Shown: positions 1 through 7,292, numbered from the stretch's first letter. The stretch: DNA of 11,671 bases from GCA-002701945 sp964442015 (GCA_964442015.1 CAYTYA010000053.1:1-11671), one strand, 5' to 3'. Notes: generated from the sequence alone by a model not told the origin. A program made the numbers and translations.

Positions 1-404
1 CAGGTTGTGCAACTGATTGCTATTTATCTGCATTGAATTATTCAAAAGAAAGAAAGCAGTTCTCAAAACCAGTTGCAGGATATCAATTAACACAAGCTAA
101 ACTAACAGAAATATTAACAAAAATAACTAATGCTCAATTAATGGTTATGAAATTAGGTAGAATGAAAGATGCTGGTACGATGAATTTTCATCAAGTTTCT
201 ATGGCAAAACGAAATAATTGTGCAATGGCTAGAGATGTTGCTCGCACATCCAGAGAAATTTTGGGAGCAAATGGTGTTACTTTAGATTATTCTCCCATAA
301 GACATATGGCAAATATCGAATCGGTATTTACATATGAAGGCACACATGATATGCATACTTTAATTGTAGGAGAGGATATTACAGGTATTCCTGCATTTGA
401 TTAG
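1..404 (+). CDS. gcdH: Glutaryl-CoA dehydrogenase, C-terminal part (5' end outside window)
   Basis: This is the C-terminal third of an FAD-dependent acyl-CoA dehydrogenase. The frame is open from base 3 and reads GCATDCYLSALNYSKERKQF, so the TTG at 33 is internal and the gene starts upstream of the window. Family marks are KERKQF, the helix REILGANGV, and IRHMANIESVFTYEGTHDMH close to the end. Glu in YEGT (codon 336-338) matches the catalytic base of glutaryl-CoA dehydrogenase. The RHM-N-E-TYEGTHD pattern and the ending GEDITGIPAFD fit glutaryl-CoA dehydrogenase better than short- or medium-chain enzymes. Family role: oxidative decarboxylation of glutaryl-CoA to crotonyl-CoA in lysine and tryptophan degradation, in the cytoplasm with electron-transfer flavoprotein. 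The next gene starts 18 nt downstream on the same strand. Acyl-CoA dehydrogenase is certain; the glutaryl assignment is strong. Confidence 0.88.
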   Translation, partial: GCATDCYLSALNYSKERKQFSKPVAGYQLTQAKLTEILTKITNAQLMVMKLGRMKDAGTMNFHQVSMAKRNNCAMARDVARTSREILGANGVTLDYSPIRHMANIESVFTYEGTHDMHTLIVGEDITGIPAFD

Positions 405-422
405 TTTTAAGTGGGTTAAAAA

Positions 423-1388
423 ATGAAACGTCGTGATTTTATTAAATCAAGTGCAATTAGTATTGTTGCATCAAGTTCAATATTAACTCAATGTGATAAG
501 CCAATAAGGAAAGTAAAAAATAATCCTATAGTACTTTCTACTTGGGATCATGGAATTCCTGCAAATAAGGCAGCAATGACTATTATGAATAATAATGGTT
601 CATCATTAGAAGCTGTGGAAGCAGGAGTTAGAAAAACAGAAGCGGATCCTTTATCACAATCTGTTGGATTAGGTGGGAGACCAGATAGAGATGGCCATGT
701 TACACTAGATGCTTGTATAATGAACTCAAATGGGGATGCGGGTTCTGTAGCGTTTTTGAGAGATATTAAACACCCAATTTCAGTAGCAAGAAAAGTAATG
801 GAACAGACTGATCATGTAATGCTTGTTGGTGAGGGAGCAAAGCGATTTGCTTTAGATAACGGCTTTAAAGAAGAGAATCTTCTCACTGATAAATCAAGAG
901 AAGAATGGCTACAATGGAAAGAAGACAATAGCATTAAAGATTCTTGGGGTCCAAATGATGAACATGATACAATCAGCACGTTAGCAAGAGATAATAATGG
1001 AAATTTATCAGGAGCTTGTACCACTAGTGGCTTAGCTTATAAACTGCATGGTCGTGTGGGTGATAGTCCAATTATTGGCGCAGGGATGTATGTAGATAAT
1101 GAAATTGGTGCAGTTGGTGCAACAGGAAAAGGTGAAGAAGTTATAAAAACGTGTGGAAGCTTTTTAGTAGTTGAGCTTATGCGTCAAGGATATTCTGCCA
1201 TGGATGCTTGTAAAGAAGCTGTTAATAGAATTCTTAGAAAGCAATCTGGGAAACCTGACTTTCAGATTGGTTACATCGCATTGCGAAAAGATGGTCAGGT
1301 TGGTTTTTCAGCCATACATGATGGATTTCAGTATGCTTTATATCAAAATAACAAAAATAAACTGTATGATGTAAAAGGTATTGGTTAA
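423..1388 (+). CDS. Exported N4-(beta-N-acetylglucosaminyl)-L-asparaginase (glycosylasparaginase)
   Basis: Ntn-hydrolase of 321 aa that splits the GlcNAc-asparagine bond left after glycoprotein breakdown. The family is made as a precursor that cuts itself before a threonine, which becomes the N-terminal nucleophile. Here that site is Asp182-Thr183 in DEHDTIST, giving an alpha chain of roughly 150 residues after the leader and a beta chain of 139. Substrate-binding elements follow: HGRVGDSP (Arg211, Asp214) and GATGKGEE (Thr234-Gly235). Upstream, VGLGGRPD and TLDACIM match the alpha chain of human and Elizabethkingia enzymes. The N-terminus MKRRDFIKSS has a twin-arginine-type RRxFxK motif, then a hydrophobic stretch ending LTQC at Cys24. 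Export is likely. Lipidation at Cys24 is possible, but Gln at -1 is atypical. No clear Shine-Dalgarno site precedes the ATG. It lies 18 nt after the dehydrogenase and 2 nt before the CDF gene. Confidence 0.93.
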   Translation: MKRRDFIKSSAISIVASSSILTQCDKPIRKVKNNPIVLSTWDHGIPANKAAMTIMNNNGSSLEAVEAGVRKTEADPLSQSVGLGGRPDRDGHVTLDACIMNSNGDAGSVAFLRDIKHPISVARKVMEQTDHVMLVGEGAKRFALDNGFKEENLLTDKSREEWLQWKEDNSIKDSWGPNDEHDTISTLARDNNGNLSGACTTSGLAYKLHGRVGDSPIIGAGMYVDNEIGAVGATGKGEEVIKTCGSFLVVELMRQGYSAMDACKEAVNRILRKQSGKPDFQIGYIALRKDGQVGFSAIHDGFQYALYQNNKNKLYDVKGIG

Positions 1389-1390
1389 TA

Positions 1391-2569
1391 GTGAATATGA
1401 TTTTTGAATCTATCACTAATAGGTATATACCTAAATCAAAAGAATCTACAAAAAAATACCGAAGCCGAATTGGCAAGTTTCAGGGATGGATTTCTATAAT
1501 TGTAAATGGAATAATGTTCTTTTTGAAACTATTAATTGGTGTAATTATTGGTTCTATATCTGTTATTGCTGATGCATTTCATACGTTAACTGATGTCATA
1601 TCTAGTGGAGTTGTAATATGGGGGTTTAATGAGTCAGAAAAACCTGCTGATAAAGAACATCCCTATGGTCATGGAAGAGCAGAATATGTTGCTACATTAG
1701 TTATAGCAATATTACTTATAGTTGCAGGAATTGAATTTATTGAGTCATCGATCGAGCGAATTGTTAACCCTACGATAGTTGAGCCTGAATGGTGGATGAT
1801 AATTAGTATTATTATAACCATTTTTATAAAAATTATAGTTGCGCTTTATGCTGAATTTTTATCTTCTAAAATTGCCTCCGGTACTTTGCATGCTGATGCA
1901 TGGCATCATCGTGCAGATGCTATATCATCATTTCTTGTTGCGTCTGCAATGATATTAGGAAAATATGGTTACGCACAGGTTGATGGGTGGGCTGGATTAA
2001 CGGTTGCCTTATTTATTATGTGGTCTGGTTTTGGTATTGCAAAAGCTGCTGTAGATGATCTTATAGGTAAACCTCCCACTATTGAGGAAATAAACGATAT
2101 TAGAAAACTGTCTGAGGATGTTGAAGGAGTTATTGGAGTTCATGATATTGCTGTTCATAGCTATGGCAAGGATAAGTTTGCTAGTATTCATATTGAAATT
2201 GATGCAGATGAGAATCAGATTAATTCCCATAAAATTTCAGAAAACGTTGAGAAGGAATTAAATAAAAAATTAGGAGTTTCACCGACAGTACATGTTGACC
2301 CTATTTCAATTACAGATCCAAAAACAATAAAAGTAAAAAAATATTTAAAAGATAATTTATCAAACCATCATATTATTACCGGTTTTCATGATGTTAGAGT
2401 TGTGGATACGAAAAAACACCATGTAATTTTATTTGGTGTAGATGTTAAAGATGGCTTATCAAAAGGACTTGTGATCGAATCATTTGATATTATTGAAAAA
2501 CAGCTACAATCAATTTTTCCTGAATTTGAAGTAGATATTAGTGTTTCAGGTATACATAACTATTCATAA
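1391..2569 (+). CDS. Cation diffusion facilitator family metal exporter, two C-terminal domains
   Basis: Proton-coupled divalent metal exporter of the inner membrane, 392 aa. About six membrane spans lie at residues 33-220. TM2 carries DAFHTLTD (His64, Asp68) and TM5 carries HADAWHHRAD (His172, Asp176). These are the paired HxxxD motifs that form the transport site. They align with Asp45/Asp49 and His153/Asp157 of FieF, so the site is of HD-HD type, which in the family usually goes with zinc. HPYGHGRAE (90-98) after TM2 is the usual signature. The cytoplasmic part is long: one ferredoxin-like domain at about 228-304, ending HVDPI, then a second copy at about 308-390 (GFHDVRVV compared with GVHDIAVH). 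The start is GTG at 1391, or ATG at 1397, two codons later; an AAGG-like element at 1375-1378 does not settle it. The gene begins 2 nt after the asparaginase stop, so the two are probably cotranscribed. Metal specificity is inferred. Confidence 0.93.
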   Translation: MNMIFESITNRYIPKSKESTKKYRSRIGKFQGWISIIVNGIMFFLKLLIGVIIGSISVIADAFHTLTDVISSGVVIWGFNESEKPADKEHPYGHGRAEYVATLVIAILLIVAGIEFIESSIERIVNPTIVEPEWWMIISIIITIFIKIIVALYAEFLSSKIASGTLHADAWHHRADAISSFLVASAMILGKYGYAQVDGWAGLTVALFIMWSGFGIAKAAVDDLIGKPPTIEEINDIRKLSEDVEGVIGVHDIAVHSYGKDKFASIHIEIDADENQINSHKISENVEKELNKKLGVSPTVHVDPISITDPKTIKVKKYLKDNLSNHHIITGFHDVRVVDTKKHHVILFGVDVKDGLSKGLVIESFDIIEKQLQSIFPEFEVDISVSGIHNYS

Positions 2570-2587
2570 AAGTAATAGTCATAATTA

Positions 2588-3379
2588 TCACAAAATTTGT
2601 AAGTCGTTTATTGATTCCCCAGAGTATGAATTATTTTTCCCATCTTCTTCAATAATACATTTTCCATCATTTGTAATATTTTTAAAAATTCCATAATGAG
2701 TAATATTATTTTTTTGAAATGAAACTTTTTTATTATTATGTGAACAATAATTGTTCCAATCTATACTGATATCAAAATTAATAGAGTCACTTTCAAAACG
2801 TTCTAATAATAATTCCATATTATTTAATATACCTGCAATGACTCTTTCACGCTGAGTGTTTTGCCCTAGCTCTATGAATAAGGAGGATGCTTTTTTAGCA
2901 ATGTTGGAACCAAAATCATCTTTGCTTTCATTTACATTAATACCGATTCCAATAACAACCCATTCGATCATTCCTTTATTGATTTTTGATTCACATAAAA
3001 TTCCCCCAATCTTCTTTTTATTTAATATGATGTCATTTGGCCATTTAAGACCTCCATTAATATTTAATTCTTTCAACCCATTTAATATAGAAACTCCAGC
3101 TAAGATTGATAATAGACCTATTTTTTCAATGGGTATTCTTCTAGGTTGGTAAATTAATGAAAATGTGAGACTCTTTCCTGATCTAGATTCCCATTCATTC
3201 CCGTTTCTTCCTTTTCCAGATATTTGATTGTCAGTAATAATCAATGTACCAGACTTTGATCCTTCTTTAATTGTTTCCCAAGCTTCATTATTTGTTGATT
3301 CTAATTGGGTGTAATATTCAATATACTTTCCAATAGTATTGGTCATTAGGTTGGCTTCAATCAGATTTGTGAATATCAT
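2588..3379 (-). CDS. birA: Biotin-[acetyl-CoA-carboxylase] ligase, group I (no HTH)
   Basis: Cytoplasmic enzyme that makes biotinyl-5'-AMP and attaches biotin to carboxyl-carrier subunits such as those of acetyl- or propionyl-CoA carboxylase. It has 263 aa and lacks the N-terminal winged helix of E. coli BirA, so it should not act as a repressor. Motifs in order: ESTN (27-30), the biotinyl-AMP loop GKGRNGNEW (55-63), KWPND (112-116) with the conserved lysine, GGILCE (125-130), GIGINVN (144-150), and an SH3-like C-terminal domain from about 215. The start is set by a 4-bp ATGA overlap with the stop of the upstream membrane gene (3376-3379); Met12 is a less likely alternative. It is the last gene of the minus-strand block and runs toward the CDF gene, with 18 nt between the two stop codons. 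Placement with methylmalonyl-CoA mutase fits the need for biotinylated propionyl-CoA carboxylase. Confidence 0.95.
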   Translation of the reverse strand: MIFTNLIEANLMTNTIGKYIEYYTQLESTNNEAWETIKEGSKSGTLIITDNQISGKGRNGNEWESRSGKSLTFSLIYQPRRIPIEKIGLLSILAGVSILNGLKELNINGGLKWPNDIILNKKKIGGILCESKINKGMIEWVVIGIGINVNESKDDFGSNIAKKASSLFIELGQNTQRERVIAGILNNMELLLERFESDSINFDISIDWNNYCSHNNKKVSFQKNNITHYGIFKNITNDGKCIIEEDGKNNSYSGESINDLQIL

Positions 3380-3999
3380 ATATGTAGAAATAAAAAGTGA
3401 ATCTGAATCAAAGTAAGAAATAACCCCAAGATTGAACCAATGGTTACTTGAGCAATATTATGTGCTTTTAATATTACCCTTGAATAAGCAACTAATAATA
3501 ATATTATAAACATAATTAATGGGTACTCTTTATTATGCATCCATAAAACACTCAATAAGCCAGATATGCCCATAGCATGTATAGATATCTTCCAATAACG
3601 AGTAATAATAATAATAATAATGGTATTTGTTATTGTACAAAACATTAAACCTTTAACTAGTACGCTAGCTTCTTGTATATATAATAATACATAACCAATA
3701 ATTGCAAATAATACACCTAGATAGAGCGGCATAATTCGCTCTTCTTTTATGCTAGCATCTAGATCTGATATAATGCCTTTCTTTTGTAATATAAATAAAG
3801 TAGTAATGGGTAATAGATTTGAAAAAATGAAGCAAGTTAAAAGAATTTTGAATGGATGAGGATGTATTATACTATTATTGAATATTATTATAGTAAATAC
3901 CAATAATGAAAAAATCATTGGGTGAAAAATAATCGAAATAGTTTTTGCAATTTTAAGCAATGGAATTTTAAATACTTGATTGATATTCACCAAAGACAT
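3376..3999 (-). CDS. PAP2-like integral membrane protein with incomplete catalytic motifs
   Basis: Very hydrophobic protein, 207 aa, with about six predicted membrane segments. It resembles a Bacteroidota family distantly related to PAP2 lipid phosphatases. A HP motif at 26-27 opens the first segment, and a loop DASIKEERIMPL (81-92) follows TM2. Then come KISIHAMGISG (137-147) and SRVILKAHNIAQ (173-184). The last resembles PAP2 motif 3 (SR-x5-H-x3-D), but Asp is replaced by Gln184. The second motif has a histidine (His141) without the usual PSGH, and no KxxxxxxRP motif is visible. Classical phosphatase activity is therefore doubtful and the function is unknown. The ATG at 3999 overlaps the mutase gene by 32 nt with AAGAG touching it. 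A GTG at 3990 sits 9 nt after that AAGAG and may be the real start. The 3' end overlaps birA by ATGA. Real gene: sure; family: moderate. Confidence 0.75.
   Translation of the reverse strand: MSLVNINQVFKIPLLKIAKTISIIFHPMIFSLLVFTIIIFNNSIIHPHPFKILLTCFIFSNLLPITTLFILQKKGIISDLDASIKEERIMPLYLGVLFAIIGYVLLYIQEASVLVKGLMFCTITNTIIIIIITRYWKISIHAMGISGLLSVLWMHNKEYPLIMFIILLLVAYSRVILKAHNIAQVTIGSILGLFLTLIQIHFLFLHI
3603..3620. repeat. (TAA)6 trinucleotide microsatellite inside the PAP2-like gene
   Basis: Six perfect TAA units on the plus strand encode part of an isoleucine run (residues about 127-132) in a membrane segment of the minus-strand gene. Slippage by whole units would add or remove isoleucines without breaking the frame. 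Confidence 0.85.
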
Positions 4000-5461
4000 C
4001 TCTTAATTGATCAGAAATTTCTCCAGTTGTACATTTTGATTTTACACATTCTATAATGGAAGGAATTATATTTTGGGAACTAATGGCAATACTATTAAGA
4101 GAACTTAATTTATCTTTTACTAAACCGTTATCTCTTGAAGTTTTAAAATCTTTTAATCTATTCAATTGAACTCTAACAGAATTATCATCTATTTCCATAG
4201 TTTTGTAATTGTCTGTATTATCTGATTTATATTCATTAACACCAACAATTATTTTTTCCTTTATATCTATAGAATGTTGATACTTTGATGCGCTTTGAGC
4301 TATTTCATTTTGTATCCATCCTGATTCAATCCCTTCAATAACCCCACCCATATTTTCCAAACTATTAATTATATCATTTGCATCTTTTTCAATTCTATCT
4401 GTCATTTCTTCTATAAGATAGCTGCCACCAAGTGGATCAGGATGGTTAACTAATCCTGATTCGTGAGCGATAATTTGCTGAGTACGCAATGCTAGTTTAG
4501 CAGATTCATCTGTTGGTAATGATAATGCTTCATCTCGACTATTAGTATGCAATGATTGCGCTCCTCCTAGAATCGCTGAAAGAGCCTGAATAGTCGTCCT
4601 TACAACATTATTATCTATTTCTTGAGCAGATAATGTTGAGCCTCCAGTTTGAACATGGAAACGGCACTTCATCGCTTTTTCACTTTTCACATTAAATCTA
4701 TCTTTCATTATTTTTGCCCACATTCTCCGAGCAGCACGGAATTTTGAAGCTTCAACTAGCAAATCATTATGCGCATTAAAAAAGAATGAAATTCTACTGG
4801 CAAAAGTTTCAGGATCTAATCCTCTTTTTATTGCATGGGATACATATGTTATCCCATTTGCAATTGTAAAAGCTAGCTCTTGGGAGGCTGTGGAACCAGC
4901 TTCTCTTATATGATACCCTGATATTGATATAGGATTCCACTTAGGGGTATGTATACTTGCGAATTCTAATAAATCGGTTACTAAACGCATTGATGGTTCA
5001 GGAGGAAAAATATATGTACCTCTTGCTATATATTCTTTTAATATATCATTCTGTATTGTCCCCATTAACTTATTAGGTGATATACCTTGATTCTCGGCTG
5101 CAACTATATATAGTGCGAATAAAATTGGCGCAGTTGCATTAATAGTCATTGATGTTGAAACTTCATTTAAGCTTATATCATCAAATAATATATTCATATC
5201 TTGAATTGTTGATATTGGAACGCCCACTCTTCCCACTTCACCTTTTGCTAATTCATGATCAGAATCATATCCAATTTGAGTAGGCAGATCAAACGCCACA
5301 GAAAGACCCGTCACACCTTGATCCAATAGAAACTTGAATCTTTTATTAGATTCTTCGGCTGAAGAAAAACCTGCATATTGCCTCATAGACCATAGTCTAT
5401 CTTTATACATTCCAGAATAAATACCGCGAGTAAAAGGATATTCTCCTGGTTTTTCACTCAT
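3968..5461 (-). CDS. mcmA: Methylmalonyl-CoA mutase, large (catalytic) subunit without B12 domain
   Basis: Catalytic TIM-barrel subunit of the adenosylcobalamin enzyme that interconverts methylmalonyl-CoA and succinyl-CoA. It has 497 aa, opening with GEYPFTRGIYSGMY (6-19). Key residues match the P. shermanii and human enzymes: Tyr29 in RQYAGF (Tyr89), Gln137 in GTIQND (Gln197), Arg147 in ARGTY (Arg207) and His184 in SGYH (His244). Tyr29 and Arg147 are those replaced by Phe and Gln in isobutyryl-CoA mutase, so methylmalonyl-CoA is the likely substrate. LGGAQSLHTNS (298-308) and DPLGGSY (342-348) are also present. No DxHxxG cobalamin-binding motif exists, so a separate small subunit must be encoded elsewhere. 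The ATG shares one base with the preceding stop (TAATG at 5463-5459), and an in-frame stop at 5480-5482 rules out a longer N-terminus. That leaves only 5 residues before GEYPF, shorter than most relatives. It overlaps the next gene by up to 32 nt. Confidence 0.96.
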   Translation of the reverse strand: MSEKPGEYPFTRGIYSGMYKDRLWSMRQYAGFSSAEESNKRFKFLLDQGVTGLSVAFDLPTQIGYDSDHELAKGEVGRVGVPISTIQDMNILFDDISLNEVSTSMTINATAPILFALYIVAAENQGISPNKLMGTIQNDILKEYIARGTYIFPPEPSMRLVTDLLEFASIHTPKWNPISISGYHIREAGSTASQELAFTIANGITYVSHAIKRGLDPETFASRISFFFNAHNDLLVEASKFRAARRMWAKIMKDRFNVKSEKAMKCRFHVQTGGSTLSAQEIDNNVVRTTIQALSAILGGAQSLHTNSRDEALSLPTDESAKLALRTQQIIAHESGLVNHPDPLGGSYLIEEMTDRIEKDANDIINSLENMGGVIEGIESGWIQNEIAQSASKYQHSIDIKEKIIVGVNEYKSDNTDNYKTMEIDDNSVRVQLNRLKDFKTSRDNGLVKDKLSSLNSIAISSQNIIPSIIECVKSKCTTGEISDQLRDVFGEYQSSI

Positions 5462-6186
5462 TATATATTCCGTTCTTTTTTAATTGTTTGATATGCATTA
5501 CTAACTGCTTTGAATTTTTCTTCAGCAATATGCTGTAAATCTATACCAAGATGTGATACTTTATCTGGGTGATATTTATTTGCCATTTTACGGTATCCTT
5601 TTTTTACTTCATCATTATTACATGAAGGATCTAGTTCTAATATTTTATATGCATAACTATTATCTTTTATAAACATTGCTTTAATACTTTCATAATCTTT
5701 TTGATTAACATTTAAGTAACCCGCAATGGTATGAATTACTTTTATTTCACTATCATCAATATGTTTATCTGCAAATGCTAACCCAAACAAGATATGAATT
5801 AATTCAATTCTACTAGGATGATCCATCGATCGTTGAATTTGCTTACATACATCCTTTAAGGGATAATCCTGCTTTAAAATATCTTTAAATAGAATCATAA
5901 AATATTGCACATCAGAAGATTTCAGTTCTTTCTTTAAAAAATCTTTTACGTAATTAAGCTCTGAGCGTAATAGCTGTTTGTCCGCTTTCATTACTTTAGC
6001 AAATAAAACCATAAGTGATACAATAAAATCCCCAGCTTGAGTTTTTGATTTATTATAATTTCCTTGATAGTTTTTAATTGAACCGGCATTAGACATCGAC
6101 GCCCAAGCATATCCAAGGATACCACCTATGGGCCCTCCTAGGACCCATCCTAATCCACCCCAAAACAGTTTTTTATTTAATGACAT
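5461..6186 (-). CDS. djlA: DjlA-like membrane co-chaperone: TM anchor, TerB domain, C-terminal J domain
   Basis: Predicted DnaJ-type co-chaperone, 241 aa from the chosen start. Order of parts: a glycine-rich membrane anchor at about 8-31 (GGLGWVLGGPIGGILG), a TerB-like helical domain at about 50-165 with two acidic repeats (KADKQLLRSE and FADKHIDDSE), and a J domain at about 175-238 with HPD at 206-208. This is the domain order of E. coli DjlA, whose J domain stimulates the ATPase of DnaK. A longer frame runs to an ATG at 6276, but its extra 30 residues look unlike the family and would overlap the divergent gene that starts at 6245 or 6269. The ATG at 6186 is therefore preferred; only an A/T-rich stretch, no Shine-Dalgarno site, precedes it. 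It is the first gene of the minus-strand block and its stop is fused to the mutase start (TAATG). Confidence 0.88.
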   Translation of the reverse strand: MSLNKKLFWGGLGWVLGGPIGGILGYAWASMSNAGSIKNYQGNYNKSKTQAGDFIVSLMVLFAKVMKADKQLLRSELNYVKDFLKKELKSSDVQYFMILFKDILKQDYPLKDVCKQIQRSMDHPSRIELIHILFGLAFADKHIDDSEIKVIHTIAGYLNVNQKDYESIKAMFIKDNSYAYKILELDPSCNNDEVKKGYRKMANKYHPDKVSHLGIDLQHIAEEKFKAVSNAYQTIKKERNI

Positions 6187-6244
6187 ATTTAATTTATTTA
6201 TTTCAATTAGTTCTAGTTGCAGTTGAAAACTACGCAGTATCATA
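6187..6244. promoter_or_regulatory. Divergent intergenic region between djlA-like gene and 6245 gene
   Basis: This 58-nt A/T-rich spacer lies between two head-to-head genes, so it should contain the start signals of both. It includes a short inverted repeat (TAGTT at about 6216 with AACTA at about 6230). I see no convincing -35/-10 pair, so the regulatory role rests on gene arrangement alone. Confidence 0.4.
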
Positions 6245-6817
6245 ATGGTGAAAAAGTTATATTCAACCATGGACATACCATTTAAGACAAGGCTAGCGCT
6301 ATTTTTTATTAATTTAATTTCTAAGTCAATTAAAAATTCGACATTAGGAATTAATGAAAATAAAAATGTTATTTCACGAGTCTTATTTGTTGTTCCAGAA
6401 GAAATTAATTATTCAAGAGTAGTAAGAATATTTTTACAATCTATATATAATTCTATGGAGCCTGATCCAACGATGAAAATTGATTATGCTTTATCAAAAC
6501 AAAGTTTGATTTCTTACGATGGTTTAATAAATAACCCATTAATATTGTTTTCTTCTACTGATCAAAATTATTGGGGATTGCCAAATGATCAATTGATTAA
6601 TAAATGTAAGAAACTAGAGTTTCATGCCGTAATTGATTTAAATCCTGAATTCAATCCTTTTGCAACAAGTTTAATTAAGCATATAAAAGCAAATATTAAA
6701 ATTGGCTATTATTCAACATATGCTGAAAAATATTATAATATACTTATTGAAAGAAAAGATACAGACTTTCTAGAAAGAGGCAATAGTTATATACTGCAGC
6801 TATTAGGCTTGAAATAA
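6245..6817 (+). CDS. Uncharacterised protein, GT9/DUF6913-like fold suspected
   Basis: Cytoplasmic-looking protein of 190 aa whose function I cannot name. A basic, amphipathic N-terminus (about 10-35) is followed by a beta-strand-like VLFVVPEE (47-54). Later come HAVIDLNPEFNPFATSLIKH (127-146) and KIGYYSTYAEKYYNILIE (152-169). Such an 'I-DLNPE-N....KIG-Y....YYNI-I' pattern recalls both the small Bacteroidota DUF6913 proteins and the N-terminal Rossmann half of heptosyltransferase-like GT9 enzymes. No C-terminal nucleotide-sugar domain is present, so transferase activity is unlikely. The start is ATG 6245 or ATG 6269; the second leaves more room for the divergent promoter. The next gene begins 82 nt downstream on the same strand. 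It is a real gene by its long frame and coherent hydrophobic pattern; the family call is tentative. Confidence 0.65.
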   Translation: MVKKLYSTMDIPFKTRLALFFINLISKSIKNSTLGINENKNVISRVLFVVPEEINYSRVVRIFLQSIYNSMEPDPTMKIDYALSKQSLISYDGLINNPLILFSSTDQNYWGLPNDQLINKCKKLEFHAVIDLNPEFNPFATSLIKHIKANIKIGYYSTYAEKYYNILIERKDTDFLERGNSYILQLLGLK

Positions 6818-6899
6818 AAAAATCAAATTTTTTAAACAAATCATTGCCACCATATAGGTCTCCGATTAATTTAACCGCCGATTTTAGTAAGTATTATTT

Positions 6900-7271
6900 A
6901 TGTTAGAAGAAGGAATAATCTGTCCAAACTGTGGTGCAAACATCGAAGAGATGGATCTTCGCAAAAAACTTGTGTGCACTAATTGTAAAAAAGATCTAAA
7001 AGATAGGAACTATCTCGACTTTCTTGAATATCTCATGGCAAATGGTATTGTGGAGAATTTAGATTTTTTCGATGCATCAGTTTATAGCGAAGATATTGAA
7101 CGATTTGATCCTGAAGACGAAGACGATGTAGATGTTACTGAACATGAGAAAAGAAAAGAAGTATTTAACTTATATGAGAATGAGATGGTTCAGCAGCAGG
7201 AAGAAGAGGAAGTAAACTATAAAGATTTTGAAGGTCTTGATGAGGACTGGGAAGATTTTAACAGTACTTGA
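6900..7271 (+). CDS. Small zinc-ribbon protein with acidic C-terminal tail
   Basis: Protein of 123 aa and unknown function. The N-terminus holds a four-cysteine zinc ribbon: CPNC (Cys8, Cys11) and CTNC (Cys26, Cys29), with 14 residues between the pairs. The rest is strongly acidic, with DPEDEDDVDV at about 70-79, QQQEEEEV at about 98-105 and a final DEDWEDF. There is no membrane segment or signal peptide, so it should be cytoplasmic. Zinc ribbon plus acidic tail is common among nucleic-acid- or polymerase-associated adaptor proteins, but nothing here fixes a partner. It is followed after 21 nt by the DUF3467 gene, probably in the same transcript. No clear Shine-Dalgarno site is seen before the ATG. 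Confidence 0.75.
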   Translation: MLEEGIICPNCGANIEEMDLRKKLVCTNCKKDLKDRNYLDFLEYLMANGIVENLDFFDASVYSEDIERFDPEDEDDVDVTEHEKRKEVFNLYENEMVQQQEEEEVNYKDFEGLDEDWEDFNST

Positions 7272-7278
7272 TTTATTT

Positions 7279-7285
7279 AGAGGAG
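7279..7285 (+). promoter_or_regulatory. Strong Shine-Dalgarno site for DUF3467 gene
   Basis: AGAGGAG with a 7-nt spacer to the ATG at 7293 is close to an ideal ribosome binding site and fixes the start. Most other genes in the window lack one. Confidence 0.85.
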
Positions 7286-7292
7286 TATCATT

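Noticed and set aside
812..1476. Open frames at 812-1024 (-), 1171-1374 (+) and 1234-1476 (-)
   Set aside because: They lie in other frames of the glycosylasparaginase gene, which has clear family motifs throughout; their products show no recognisable domain.
2009..2230. Minus-strand open frame inside the CDF gene
   Set aside because: Antisense shadow of a well-conserved coding region.
2559..2579. Inverted repeat ACTATT/AATAGT between the CDF gene and birA
   Set aside because: Six base pairs only and no T tract follows on either strand.
2856..3152. Plus-strand open frame opposite birA
   Set aside because: Overlaps the conserved ligase motifs on the other strand; composition looks like a shadow.
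6187..6276. Long N-terminus of the DjlA-like protein starting at 6276
   Set aside because: The extra residues do not resemble the family, and the start would overlap the divergent gene. ATG 6186 begins just before the membrane anchor.
6817..6833. Hairpin AAAAAAT-CAA-ATTTTTT after the 6245 gene
   Set aside because: The stem is only A:T pairs with a 3-nt loop, expected by chance in A/T-rich DNA; not convincing as a terminator.
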